From the NCBI GenBank assembly GCA_000435335.1, contig FR891332.1, positions 1-43,317 on the forward strand: 43,317 nucleotides of DNA. Direction: 5' to 3'. Origin of the DNA: Clostridium sp. CAG:964. Its GTDB lineage: Bacteria > Bacillota > Clostridia > Oscillospirales > Acutalibacteraceae. The position numbers were made by a program, and so were the translations under genes. Numbering within the stretch: the stretch's first letter is position 1; the number at the start of each line of letters is the position of its first letter. Positions 1 to 7,503 of the stretch are shown here, in pieces. The notes under the pieces were generated by a model that searched no databases, was not told the DNA's origin, and saw nothing but the letters and a program-made list of their open reading frames with translations.

Positions 1-127
1 AAGGGAAACGGCTGTGCCTGTACCCCTTAAACAGCGTACAATAGGCGAGGCAAGAATAATTGCAGCCAGAACACGCCCTAAGTTTGTAGGCGGCGGCCGT
101 GCGGTTTATGATGAGTCGTTAATGTAA
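1..127 (+). CDS. C-terminal end of an unidentified protein (partial)
   Basis: An open frame enters from the left edge (first whole codon at base 2) and ends at TAA 125-127, giving 41 residues that finish in FVGGGRAVYDESLM. The tail is rich in Arg and Gly. I do not recognise the family, and the start lies outside the window. It ends 11 bases before the ATG of the HD-domain gene, so the two are probably co-transcribed. Codon use resembles the downstream genes. It could be chance open frame, but the tight spacing and the ribosome binding site that follows directly argue for a real gene end. Confidence 0.6.
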   Translation, partial: RETAVPVPLKQRTIGEARIIAARTRPKFVGGGRAVYDESLM

Positions 128-138
128 GGAGAGCATTT

Positions 139-744
139 ATGAGCGAGATTATACAGTCAGGGGAGCATGACTATAAGGCGGAATATCTTGAGCTTTTTGA
201 AAAATATGTAAATCGTCCGGGAAAGGACAGGCTTTTAGACTGGATGGGAAAAACCGACTTTTTTACTGCTCCGGCAAGCACAAAGTACCACTGTGCCTGC
301 CCGCAGGGGCTGGTTATGCACAGTGTAAGTGTTTTTAATGTTATGATGGAAAAGCATTTTGACGAGGAAACCGACAGTGTGGAAAGCTTTGCGGTGTCGG
401 CACTTTTGCACGACCTTTGCAAGGCAAACTTTTACAAGGTGTCTGCAAGAAATGTGAAGAATGACGAAACAGGTCAGTGGGAGAAGGTGCCGTTTTATCA
501 AATAGAGGACGCTTTCCCTTACGGACACGGCGAAAAGTCGGTATTTTTAGTTGAAAGATTTATGAGGCTTAAAATTGACGAGGCTATGGCTATACGCTGG
601 CATATGGGAGGCTTTGAGGATGCCGCCGGCTATTCAATGAGCCAGGCATACGAAAAATTTCCGCTGGCTGTAAAGCTCCACCTGGCAGACCTGGAGTCTA
701 CATATTTGCGTGAAAAGCATACATCGGTTATACGCAACAGATAA
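139..744 (+). CDS. HD-domain phosphohydrolase-like protein
   Basis: A 201-residue soluble protein with the spaced metal-binding pattern of the HD superfamily: His61, the His91-Asp92 doublet (ALLHDLCK), His155 (RWHMGG) and Asp184 (LADLE). HD proteins usually hydrolyse phosphate esters of nucleotides with a divalent metal; the substrate here cannot be told from sequence. There is no signal peptide or membrane segment, so it should be cytoplasmic. The ATG at 139 follows AAGGAGAG with good spacing. It is the second gene of a unit whose first gene runs in from the left. The 34 residues before the first motif residues resemble no second domain I know. The family call is firm; the specific role is unknown. 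Confidence 0.8.
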   Translation: MSEIIQSGEHDYKAEYLELFEKYVNRPGKDRLLDWMGKTDFFTAPASTKYHCACPQGLVMHSVSVFNVMMEKHFDEETDSVESFAVSALLHDLCKANFYKVSARNVKNDETGQWEKVPFYQIEDAFPYGHGEKSVFLVERFMRLKIDEAMAIRWHMGGFEDAAGYSMSQAYEKFPLAVKLHLADLESTYLREKHTSVIRNR

Positions 745-858
745 TAATAAAAATATTTTAATTTTACAATACCCATTTAATTGCATAAATTTGCAGAGGC
801 TAAGTATGTTGCTCTGTAAGCTTTGGTGATTATTTGGGTATTTTTAGGAATTGTGACA

Positions 859-1512
859 ATGAACAATACTTATATATTTAATTCTTTGCAAATAGACAAT
901 GCTGAGAAATTCCAAAAATACTACAGCTGTATGTCCGACTACAGAAGGTCTAAAATTGACAGAATGAAAATGGAAAAGGACAAGCTGCTTTCACTGTCTG
1001 CCGGAATATTACTTGACAGCTGTTTAAAAAAGCTGGGACTGCGTGAAAGGTTTATGGAGTATGCCCTTGGCAAAAACGAAAAGCCTTTTTTTACAAATGT
1101 ACGGGGTATTTATTTTAATATTTCTCACAGCGGAGCCTACGCTGTTTGCAGCTTTTCTGAAAATGAAATTGGCTGTGACATTGAGAAAATAGAGTCTGCC
1201 GACATAAGAATTGCAGAAAGATTTTTTACTGAGGGTGAATACAGCTATGTGCTTGCCGGTGAAAATGAAAGGGAGAGAAGCTACCGATTTATACGACTGT
1301 GGACTCTTAAGGAAAGCTGCCTTAAATACAAGGGCACAGGGCTTGGCGGAGGGCTTAGCTCTTTTGAAATCGGCTTTATCGGCAACAAACCTGTTATTCT
1401 GAATAATGAGGAGGAGCTGTACCTAAAGGAGTACGAGGCAGACGGCTGTTGCGTTAGTGTAGCCTGCGGCAGCAACAGCTTTAGCAGCAGCCTTGTGGAG
1501 GTGCGGCTGTAA
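859..1512 (+). CDS. 4'-phosphopantetheinyl transferase, Sfp type
   Basis: Transfers the 4'-phosphopantetheine arm of coenzyme A to a serine of acyl or peptidyl carrier proteins. The two diagnostic Sfp-family motifs are present: GCDIEKIE with metal ligands Asp107 and Glu109, and WTLKESCLKYKG with Trp148, Lys151, Glu152 and Lys156. At 217 residues it has the usual two-lobe size. An upstream GTG at 823 would add 12 hydrophobic residues, but the ATG at 859 is preceded by AGGAA and fits the family better. No carrier protein, NRPS or PKS gene is in the window, so its client lies elsewhere; it could serve fatty-acid ACP. It is a single gene between the HD gene and the surface-polymer operon. Confidence 0.9.
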   Translation: MNNTYIFNSLQIDNAEKFQKYYSCMSDYRRSKIDRMKMEKDKLLSLSAGILLDSCLKKLGLRERFMEYALGKNEKPFFTNVRGIYFNISHSGAYAVCSFSENEIGCDIEKIESADIRIAERFFTEGEYSYVLAGENERERSYRFIRLWTLKESCLKYKGTGLGGGLSSFEIGFIGNKPVILNNEEELYLKEYEADGCCVSVACGSNSFSSSLVEVRL

Positions 1513-1607
1513 AATATAATGGTGCTTTTTTTCGATAACTAAACAAATGTTGTAGGGATATACCACAAATTACAGACTGCCGCAAGCATAATCTGTAGGT
1601 TGTAATA

Positions 1608-1635
1608 TTGACATTTGTTGAAAAAAGATTAAAAT
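1608..1635 (+). promoter_or_regulatory. Candidate sigma-A promoter of the surface-polymer operon
   Basis: A consensus TTGACA at 1608-1613 is followed after 16 bases by TAAAAT at 1630-1635, about 80 bases before the first ABC-permease codon. The rest of the 1513-1713 gap is AT-rich with no other feature I can name. Confidence 0.55.
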
Positions 1636-1713
1636 ATATGTATTATGGAATTTGTGTGAAAAATAAAAAAGAAAAGGTAATATTAGTTTTTTTGTTAGAC
1701 AGGTGGTAATACT

Positions 1714-2532
1714 TTGTTTCAAATTATTAAAGAGCATAAGGGCTTTTGGGGGCAAATAATAAGGCTTGCCAAAAATGAGCTTATAAAAACATACAAAGGT
1801 GCGGTAATAGGCCCTATGTGGGCTGTTGTAAAACCGTCCTTTACACTGTTTGTATATTGGTTTGCGTTTGCACTCGGCTTTAAAAAGGCAGGCGATGTTG
1901 ATGTTATTATAAACGGCTCAACGGTGGTATTTGACAGATTTATTTTTATGCTGGTAGGCTTTATTCCTTGGTTTTTTATAAATGACAGCATAATACACGG
2001 AATGAAATCAATTAGAGTGAACAGGCACTTTGTAACCAAAATATCGTTCCCTGTTTCTACTATTATGACCTATACACTGCTTTCAAAGCTGTATGTACAG
2101 TTTTTGCTGTGTGCTATAATGCTTGTTATTGTGGGAATGGCAGTAGGGCTAAGTGCTTATGCCTTTCAGCTGTTATTAATATTGCCTGTTATGTTTTTGT
2201 TCTTCCTGTTTCTGTCATGGAGCACTGCACCTATGGGTGCCTTCAGTATGGACTTTGACAATATGGTAATGTCTATTATGTCGGGTATATTCTGGCTGTC
2301 AGGCGTTATTTACAATTCATACGATATGGGCAACAAGGCGTTAAATACGGTTATGCTGTTTAACCCTATTAACTTCTTTGCCAACAGCTATCGAAAGGCT
2401 GTTCTTTATGACCAGTTTATATGGAATGACCCGTTAGAGCTTGGAATATTTTTGGGTGAATTTCTGCTTGTGTTTATATTGGGTGCGTACAATTATAACC
2501 GTTTACGCAAAAGAATTCCCGATGTATTGTAA
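1714..2532 (+). CDS. Polysaccharide/teichoic-acid ABC exporter permease (TagG-like)
   Basis: A 272-residue integral membrane protein with about six hydrophobic segments, spread from residue 40 to the C-terminus. The N-terminal GPMWAVVKPS stretch and the overall ABC-2 layout are typical of permeases that export lipid-linked surface polymers (TagG, Wzm, RfbD). The start is TTG at 1714 behind AGGTGG; no better ATG lies nearby. The next gene, four to thirteen bases downstream, is its matching ATPase. Together they would flip a membrane-anchored polymer outwards. The neighbouring cytidylyltransferase and LicD genes suggest a polymer carrying phosphodiester-linked substituents. The exact substrate cannot be read from the sequence. 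Confidence 0.88.
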   Translation: MFQIIKEHKGFWGQIIRLAKNELIKTYKGAVIGPMWAVVKPSFTLFVYWFAFALGFKKAGDVDVIINGSTVVFDRFIFMLVGFIPWFFINDSIIHGMKSIRVNRHFVTKISFPVSTIMTYTLLSKLYVQFLLCAIMLVIVGMAVGLSAYAFQLLLILPVMFLFFLFLSWSTAPMGAFSMDFDNMVMSIMSGIFWLSGVIYNSYDMGNKALNTVMLFNPINFFANSYRKAVLYDQFIWNDPLELGIFLGEFLLVFILGAYNYNRLRKRIPDVL

Positions 2533-2544
2533 TAGGTGGCAAAT

Positions 2545-3309
2545 ATGGAAGATAATAAAAGTATGATACGCTTTGACCATGTGTCAAAGGAATATATGTT
2601 GTTTAAAAATGACAGACAAAGGTTTAAGTCGCTGTTTTTTAAGCCTAAAAATGTTAAGCTTCATAAGGCACTTGATGATGTTTCCCTTGAGATTTTTGAG
2701 GGAGAAAGCGTGGGCATTATAGGCGACAACGGTGCGGGCAAATCTACACTGCTGAAAATGATAACGGGCGTTGCTTTTCCCGACAGCGGTGTTGTTACGG
2801 TAAACGGAACGGTTGCGGCCTTGCTTGAGCTGACGGCAGGCTTTGCCCTGGAAATGACAGGCAGAGAAAATATATTTTTGCGTGGCTATACCTTGGGGCT
2901 AAAGGATGCTTATATAAAGGAAATCGAGCCTAAAATTGTTGATTTTGCAGAGCTGGGGGAGTATATTGACCAGCCTGTAAGAACATACTCAAGCGGTATG
3001 AAAATGCGTTTGGGCTTTGCAATAAATGTTAATATAGATCCTGATATTCTTGTTATTGACGAGGCCTTAAGCGTTGGTGACGCTTCATTTAAAAAGAAGT
3101 GCAAAAACAGAATTGCCGAAATTATTAAAGAGGGTACAACAGTTCTTTTTGTAAGCCACTCAAAGGACAGCGTAAAAGAAATGTGTACAAGGGCAGTTTT
3201 TTTAAAAAAAGGCAGAATTATTTTTTCCGGCTCTGTAAACGAAGCCTTTGAGCATTATGAGGCTGACAAGAAAATGGAAGCCGAAAAAAAGAAAAAAGCG
3301 AAGAAATAA
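2545..3309 (+). CDS. Polysaccharide/teichoic-acid ABC exporter ATPase (TagH-like)
   Basis: A 254-residue nucleotide-binding subunit. Walker A GDNGAGKST lies at residues 60-68, the signature is YSSGMKM, and Walker B ends in IDEA with Asp172 and Glu173. The long stretch before Walker A and the LRGYTLGL segment match the TagH/Wzt/RfbE branch of polymer exporters. There is no C-terminal carbohydrate-binding domain as in long Wzt proteins; the tail is a lysine-rich run. A GTG at 2536 is in frame, but the ATG at 2545 is correctly spaced from AGGTGG (2534-2539) and is preferred. It is translationally close to its permease partner. Confidence 0.9.
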   Translation: MEDNKSMIRFDHVSKEYMLFKNDRQRFKSLFFKPKNVKLHKALDDVSLEIFEGESVGIIGDNGAGKSTLLKMITGVAFPDSGVVTVNGTVAALLELTAGFALEMTGRENIFLRGYTLGLKDAYIKEIEPKIVDFAELGEYIDQPVRTYSSGMKMRLGFAINVNIDPDILVIDEALSVGDASFKKKCKNRIAEIIKEGTTVLFVSHSKDSVKEMCTRAVFLKKGRIIFSGSVNEAFEHYEADKKMEAEKKKKAKK

Positions 3310-3327
3310 TATTTAATATATAAATAC

Positions 3328-3345
3328 AGCCCTAACAATAGGGCT
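3328..3345 (+). other. Short intra-operon hairpin
   Basis: AGCCCT, a six-base loop and AGGGCT form a 6-bp stem in the gap between the exporter ATPase and the cytidylyltransferase. There is no T-run, so it is not a clear terminator. It may be an mRNA processing or stability element, or chance. Confidence 0.3.
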
Positions 3346-3375
3346 TATAAATGTGGAAAGGTAAGTGAAGTATAT

Positions 3376-4116
3376 ATGGTAACTGCAGTTGTATTTGCCG
3401 GCGGCGTTGGTGCCAGAATGAAGTCGGTTGAAATACCAAAGCAATTTTTAGAGGTCGACGGAAAGCCAATTATTATAAGAACATTGGAGAATTTCCAGTA
3501 TCATTCCGAAGTAGACAACATTGTTATCTCTTGCTTGGCAGATTGGATAGACACTCTTTGGGAAAAAATAAGGAAGTACAACATTACTAAGGTGCTGAAG
3601 GTGGTACCGGGCGGTGCAAACGGTCACGGCTCTATTCATAACGGACTTGTTGCGGCACGGGAGTACGCAAAAAATGACGATGATATTGTTTTAATTTGCG
3701 ACGGTGTAAGGCCGCTGCTGTCTGAGGAGCTTATTACAAATTGCATAGCTACTGCCAAAAAGTATGAAACGGCTGTTCCTGTTACCAGGAGCATTGACTC
3801 AGTTTTGGAAAGCAAGGACGGAGAAACCTGTAACCACAGCTTACCAAGGGGAGAAATGTTTATAACACAGGCACCGCAGGGCTACACAATGAGAAAAATT
3901 ATGTGGGCACACGACGAAGCAGAGAAGCGTGGCATAACAAATCCTATATCCAGCTCTGAGCTGCTTATTGAACTGGGTGAAAAGGTTCAGATATTTATTG
4001 GCGACCGTGACAATATCAAGGTTACTACTCCTGAGGATATGAGATTCTTAAGAGCCTATTATTACTACAGAAGATATGAAAACTTTGCAAGAGAGGAATT
4101 GGCATATGGACTGTAA
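3376..4116 (+). CDS. IspD/TarI-family cytidylyltransferase
   Basis: A 246-residue enzyme that would transfer CMP from CTP onto a phosphorylated polyol. Family signatures are the N-terminal FAGGVGARM nucleotide loop, the IPKQFLEVDGKP segment, DGVRPL in the middle and IKVTTPED near the end. IspD (isoprenoid precursor) and TarI (CDP-ribitol or CDP-glycerol-like precursor) are hard to separate by motif. The position between a TagGH-like exporter and SDR/LicD genes, and the IPKQFLE wording shared with TarI, favour a surface-polymer role over the MEP pathway. The last 40 residues are rich in Tyr, Arg and Glu. Its stop overlaps the start of the next gene, which implies coupled translation. Confidence 0.82.
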   Translation: MVTAVVFAGGVGARMKSVEIPKQFLEVDGKPIIIRTLENFQYHSEVDNIVISCLADWIDTLWEKIRKYNITKVLKVVPGGANGHGSIHNGLVAAREYAKNDDDIVLICDGVRPLLSEELITNCIATAKKYETAVPVTRSIDSVLESKDGETCNHSLPRGEMFITQAPQGYTMRKIMWAHDEAEKRGITNPISSSELLIELGEKVQIFIGDRDNIKVTTPEDMRFLRAYYYYRRYENFAREELAYGL

Positions 4117-5185
4117 AATTAATACTCTTATTCATGAGTATATATATAATGATATTTTGTCGGTAGCCGAGGCTGAGCTTCCTTGGGAAAAAATGAAGAA
4201 TAAAACAATACTTCTTACAGGTGCTGCAGGCTTTATAGGCTACTATCTGACAATGGCTATGCTAATCAGAAACGACCTTTACGGCGACAATATTAAGGTG
4301 CTTGCACTGGTGCGAAACGGAGAAAAGGCTAAAAAGCGTTTTGGCGACGCACTAAACAGAAGTGACATTACGCTGTTGGTTCAGGATGTGTGCAGTGAAA
4401 TTAAAACCGATGAAAAGGCTGACTATGTTATTCATGCCGCAAGCCAGGCAAGCGCTTATTTCTTTGAGAATGACCCTGTAGGAACAATAGACGCTAACCT
4501 TACAGGTACTTACAAGGTTTTGGAGTATGCAAAGGCATGCGGTGCTGTAACGCTGTTTGTTTCCAGCTTGAAAATATACGGTGCTTTGCACACCGGCAAA
4601 ATGAAAATAGAAGAAACCGACATTGGTTATATTGACCATACATCATACAAAAACTGCTATGCGCAGGGCAAAAGAGCCTCTGAAACACTGTGTGCCTCTT
4701 TTCACAAGCAATATGGCTTAAGCATAAAAATAGCAAGACCAAGCTATATTTACGGCCCGTCCAGTCTTAATGACGACAGAGTGTGGGCACAGTTTATTGC
4801 CAATATTGTACGCAACCAAAGTATTTTGCTTAAAAGTGCAGGCGCACCTTACCGTTCGTTCTGCTATGTAACAGACACCGCAACTGCACTTTTGAAGATT
4901 CTGCTTGACGGAAAGGATATTTATCCATACAACATTTCTGCCGAGCATTCTAATGTAACTATCAGAAACTTTGCGAAAGCAGCTGTTGAAGCGTTTCCGG
5001 AAAGAAATCTTTCTTTGTCCTTTGCAAACAAAGAGGACGAAAAGGAGCCTGAAATTTCATATATTAACGCAACACCTGAAATTCTTGACAGCACAAGGCT
5101 TAATGAGCTTGGCTGGACGGCAAGGGTAGACCTTACCGACGGCATCAGGCGTGCCGTTAAAATTGTGGAATTGCAAAATAGTTAA
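4106..5185 (+). CDS. NAD(P)-dependent epimerase/dehydratase (extended SDR)
   Basis: A 359-residue extended short-chain dehydrogenase. It has an intact Rossmann glycine motif, GAAGFIG, near residue 36 and a catalytic Tyr185-xxx-Lys189 pair (YAQGK), with a Ser-rich VSSLKIYG segment before it. It is probably a nucleotide-sugar epimerase or dehydratase, or a polyol dehydrogenase working beside the cytidylyltransferase. The ATG at 4106 sits inside the last codons of the upstream gene behind AGAGGAA, giving an 11-base overlap; a farther upstream in-frame ATG at 4076 lies deep inside that gene and is rejected. Substrate not determinable from sequence. Confidence 0.85.
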   Translation: MDCKINTLIHEYIYNDILSVAEAELPWEKMKNKTILLTGAAGFIGYYLTMAMLIRNDLYGDNIKVLALVRNGEKAKKRFGDALNRSDITLLVQDVCSEIKTDEKADYVIHAASQASAYFFENDPVGTIDANLTGTYKVLEYAKACGAVTLFVSSLKIYGALHTGKMKIEETDIGYIDHTSYKNCYAQGKRASETLCASFHKQYGLSIKIARPSYIYGPSSLNDDRVWAQFIANIVRNQSILLKSAGAPYRSFCYVTDTATALLKILLDGKDIYPYNISAEHSNVTIRNFAKAAVEAFPERNLSLSFANKEDEKEPEISYINATPEILDSTRLNELGWTARVDLTDGIRRAVKIVELQNS

Positions 5186-5199
5186 TATACGGAGAGGCT

Positions 5200-7098
5200 A
5201 TGGAACTTAGTAAAGTACTGGGGCAGTTTGAGCTTGACTGGGCGTACCATTTGGCTGCCCACAGTAAAGATGACTACCCTTTTGAAAAACTTAAAAATAA
5301 GACTGTATATATTTCCGGCTGTCAGGATTTTTTTTCTAAGGCTGTTTTATATTGCTTCTTTGGATTAAACGACCTGCATAAGCTGAATATAAGAATTTCT
5401 CTTATTGCAAAAAGCACATCGGCTTTAAACGGTATTTTTCCGGCACTTTTAAAGCGAGAGGATTTTTCCTTTAGACTGCTGGAGGATTTAAGCGATGTAC
5501 AGGATAGGGCGGATTATTTTATTTACACAGGCTGCTGCAGCAAGGCAACCGATGGTCTGCCTGAAAGCTTTATTAATGAGGCGTCTGTGTTGGAGAAATG
5601 CCTTGAATTTGCCGGCAGGTGTGAAATTGACAGATTTATTTTATTCTCTGACTACCGTGTTTACGGAAAAATTGACCGAGGATATGTAATCTCCGAGGGC
5701 GAATACGGCAGTATTGACCTTACAAAGGGCAGTGGATATGACGCAGAGCTTTTGCAGACTCTTGAAGCATTGGTGCCTGTTTACGGAAAAAAATACAGCT
5801 TTTCACATATAATTCTGCGTTCGGGCATAATGCTTGGTGCAAAAACAGGCTTTGACGAAAATCTGTTTTACGACCTGTTCAGAGCTGTGGCAAAGGGCGA
5901 GGATATTGAAATGGTTCGCTCTGTTAAAAAGTATTCGTTTACCTATATAAACGACTTCCTTACTGCAATGTTTTGGAGTATGGTTAAGCTTGCTCCAAAC
6001 AATGTGTATAATGTTGTCAGCAAGGACTGTACTATGTCTACGGGAATGTTGGCGGCAAAGCTTTTTGACCTTTATCCGGAAAAGTGCAAAATACAGTTAA
6101 TTGACGCTAAAAAGGACCCGTCCTATGGTGTTGCCATGAACTGCCAAAAGCTGCCGGTGGATGGCTTTGAGCCTGAAATTACAATGGACGAGATTATCCA
6201 GCTTATGGTGGAAAGTATGTCTGCCGCAGACGATAAAATGTTTTTGTACCAATACTCCCACGACGGTAAGCTGAAGAATATACAAAGCCTGCTGCTGGGC
6301 TATTTGCTGGATGTAGACAGAATATGCAAAAAGCATAACATTAAGTATTTCTTAGGCGGCGGAACACTGCTTGGTGCTATAAGACACCATGGCTTTATTC
6401 CGTGGGATGACGATGCGGATATTATGATGCTGAGAGAGGATTATGACAAATTCCTGCAGGTAGCACCTGCCGAAATGCCAAAGGAGCTTTCTCTCCAAAC
6501 CTCCGACACAGACAAGGGCTGTCATTATCCTTTTGCAAAAATAAGGCTTAACAATACTATGTTTGCCACAAAATACTCAAAGGCTCACAGCAATATGAAC
6601 AACGGTATGGCGTTTGATATTTTTGCTCATGACGCTACGGCTAATTCAAAGCTGGGCAGAAAGCTGCATTTGCAGTTTACATTGCTTATTCGCTCAATGA
6701 TATTTAACAGATGGAATAAGCGAAAAATTGACAACGGCCACAAGGTTCAGTCATTTTTGGCAAATATACTTAAGGTTATATTCCCAATACCTGTTTCCGA
6801 GTGGATTCAGTATAAAATATTTAAAATGTTCCGTGGAAGAAAGGACAATAAATATTTGTATGACGGAATGGGCAGAAATGTATATAAGGGCGACTTCCCT
6901 AAATACTATTTAGATGAGGCTATTGAATGGGATTTCGAGGGCTATAAGCTGCCTGTGCCAAAGGAATATGACAAGTACCTAAGGTATTTGTACGGCGATT
7001 ATGAGCGTGTTATTTTGCCGTGGGGCAGACAAACCTGCCACGATATTGTAAACCTTGACCTTGGTGAGTTTTGCAGGTTTCAGCTTCCCGAAAACTAA
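5200..7098 (+). CDS. Degenerate SDR domain fused to LicD phosphotransferase
   Basis: A 632-residue two-domain protein. Residues about 1-335 align by layout with the SDR encoded just upstream (shared start region YPFEKLKNKT versus LPWEKMKNKT), but the catalytic features are lost: the glycine motif reads GCQDFFS with only Gly40 kept, and the Tyr-xxx-Lys pair is Tyr180 with Leu184. Residues about 345-632 form a LicD/fukutin-family domain with FLGGGTLLGAIRHHGFIPWD followed by Asp403-Asp404-Asp405 and Asp407, the metal and nucleotide ligands. LicD proteins move a phospho-alcohol from a CDP carrier to a glycan. Last gene of the operon, 14 bases after the SDR. Confidence 0.85.
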   Translation: MELSKVLGQFELDWAYHLAAHSKDDYPFEKLKNKTVYISGCQDFFSKAVLYCFFGLNDLHKLNIRISLIAKSTSALNGIFPALLKREDFSFRLLEDLSDVQDRADYFIYTGCCSKATDGLPESFINEASVLEKCLEFAGRCEIDRFILFSDYRVYGKIDRGYVISEGEYGSIDLTKGSGYDAELLQTLEALVPVYGKKYSFSHIILRSGIMLGAKTGFDENLFYDLFRAVAKGEDIEMVRSVKKYSFTYINDFLTAMFWSMVKLAPNNVYNVVSKDCTMSTGMLAAKLFDLYPEKCKIQLIDAKKDPSYGVAMNCQKLPVDGFEPEITMDEIIQLMVESMSAADDKMFLYQYSHDGKLKNIQSLLLGYLLDVDRICKKHNIKYFLGGGTLLGAIRHHGFIPWDDDADIMMLREDYDKFLQVAPAEMPKELSLQTSDTDKGCHYPFAKIRLNNTMFATKYSKAHSNMNNGMAFDIFAHDATANSKLGRKLHLQFTLLIRSMIFNRWNKRKIDNGHKVQSFLANILKVIFPIPVSEWIQYKIFKMFRGRKDNKYLYDGMGRNVYKGDFPKYYLDEAIEWDFEGYKLPVPKEYDKYLRYLYGDYERVILPWGRQTCHDIVNLDLGEFCRFQLPEN

Positions 7099-7261
7099 AA
7101 TTTTAACCTTATAAAAGGGCAGTGCGAAAGGTGCTAAGATTAGGTATTCTAACCTTAAAAGGCTTAATTACTGCCTAAAAGATAAAGTGAAAAAAGCAAC
7201 AGCAAGTGTGCATATGCAGAACTTTGTGGCAATATTTTTGGCTGTAAAATTTAATATTTAA

Positions 7262-7303
7262 ATTCCCCGAGAAATATGTTTTATAGCATATTTTTGGGGA
7301 ATT
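7262..7303 (+). terminator. Terminator of the surface-polymer operon
   Basis: ATTCCCCGAGAAATATG (7262-7278) pairs with CATATTTTTGGGGAAT (7287-7302) around an 8-base loop with one bulge, followed by TGTTGTTAT. It is the first strong hairpin after the LicD fusion gene. Confidence 0.65.
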
Positions 7304-7399
7304 GTTGTTATAACTAATTATTTTTAACTGCTTGCTGGCTTTTTTGACAGCTTGAATTTATATCGGAAAATTTGTTACACAAATGTTGCTTTTTATTGG

Positions 7400-7428
7400 T
7401 TGACACTATTTGTATTGTGAAGTAAACT
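7400..7428 (+). promoter_or_regulatory. Candidate promoter of the YhgE/Pip gene
   Basis: Consensus TTGACA (7400-7405), a 17-base spacer and TAAACT (7423-7428), with a 5' leader of about 70 bases to the GTG start. Confidence 0.6.
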
Positions 7429-7503
7429 TATGTTGTTAAGCGTGACAAGGGAATAAATAATTATATATTGCTTCTATGCTTTGAGCTTTAAGGAGGAGAT
7501 TTG

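Larger units (their letters stand above)
7099..7503. other. 405-base intergenic region between LicD fusion and YhgE/Pip
   Basis: Besides the terminator at 7262-7303 and the promoter at 7400-7428, the part at 7117-7176 can fold. GGGCAGT pairs with ACTGCCT, enclosing AAGATTAG/CTAACCTT (7136-7156). It is AT-rich, has no credible open frame and no riboswitch consensus I recognise. Confidence 0.4.

Noticed and set aside
3376..4116. Housekeeping IspD of the MEP pathway, to be paired with ispH in this window
   Set aside because: The polymer-operon context and TarI-like wording favour a CDP-polyol role, although motif evidence alone cannot exclude IspD.
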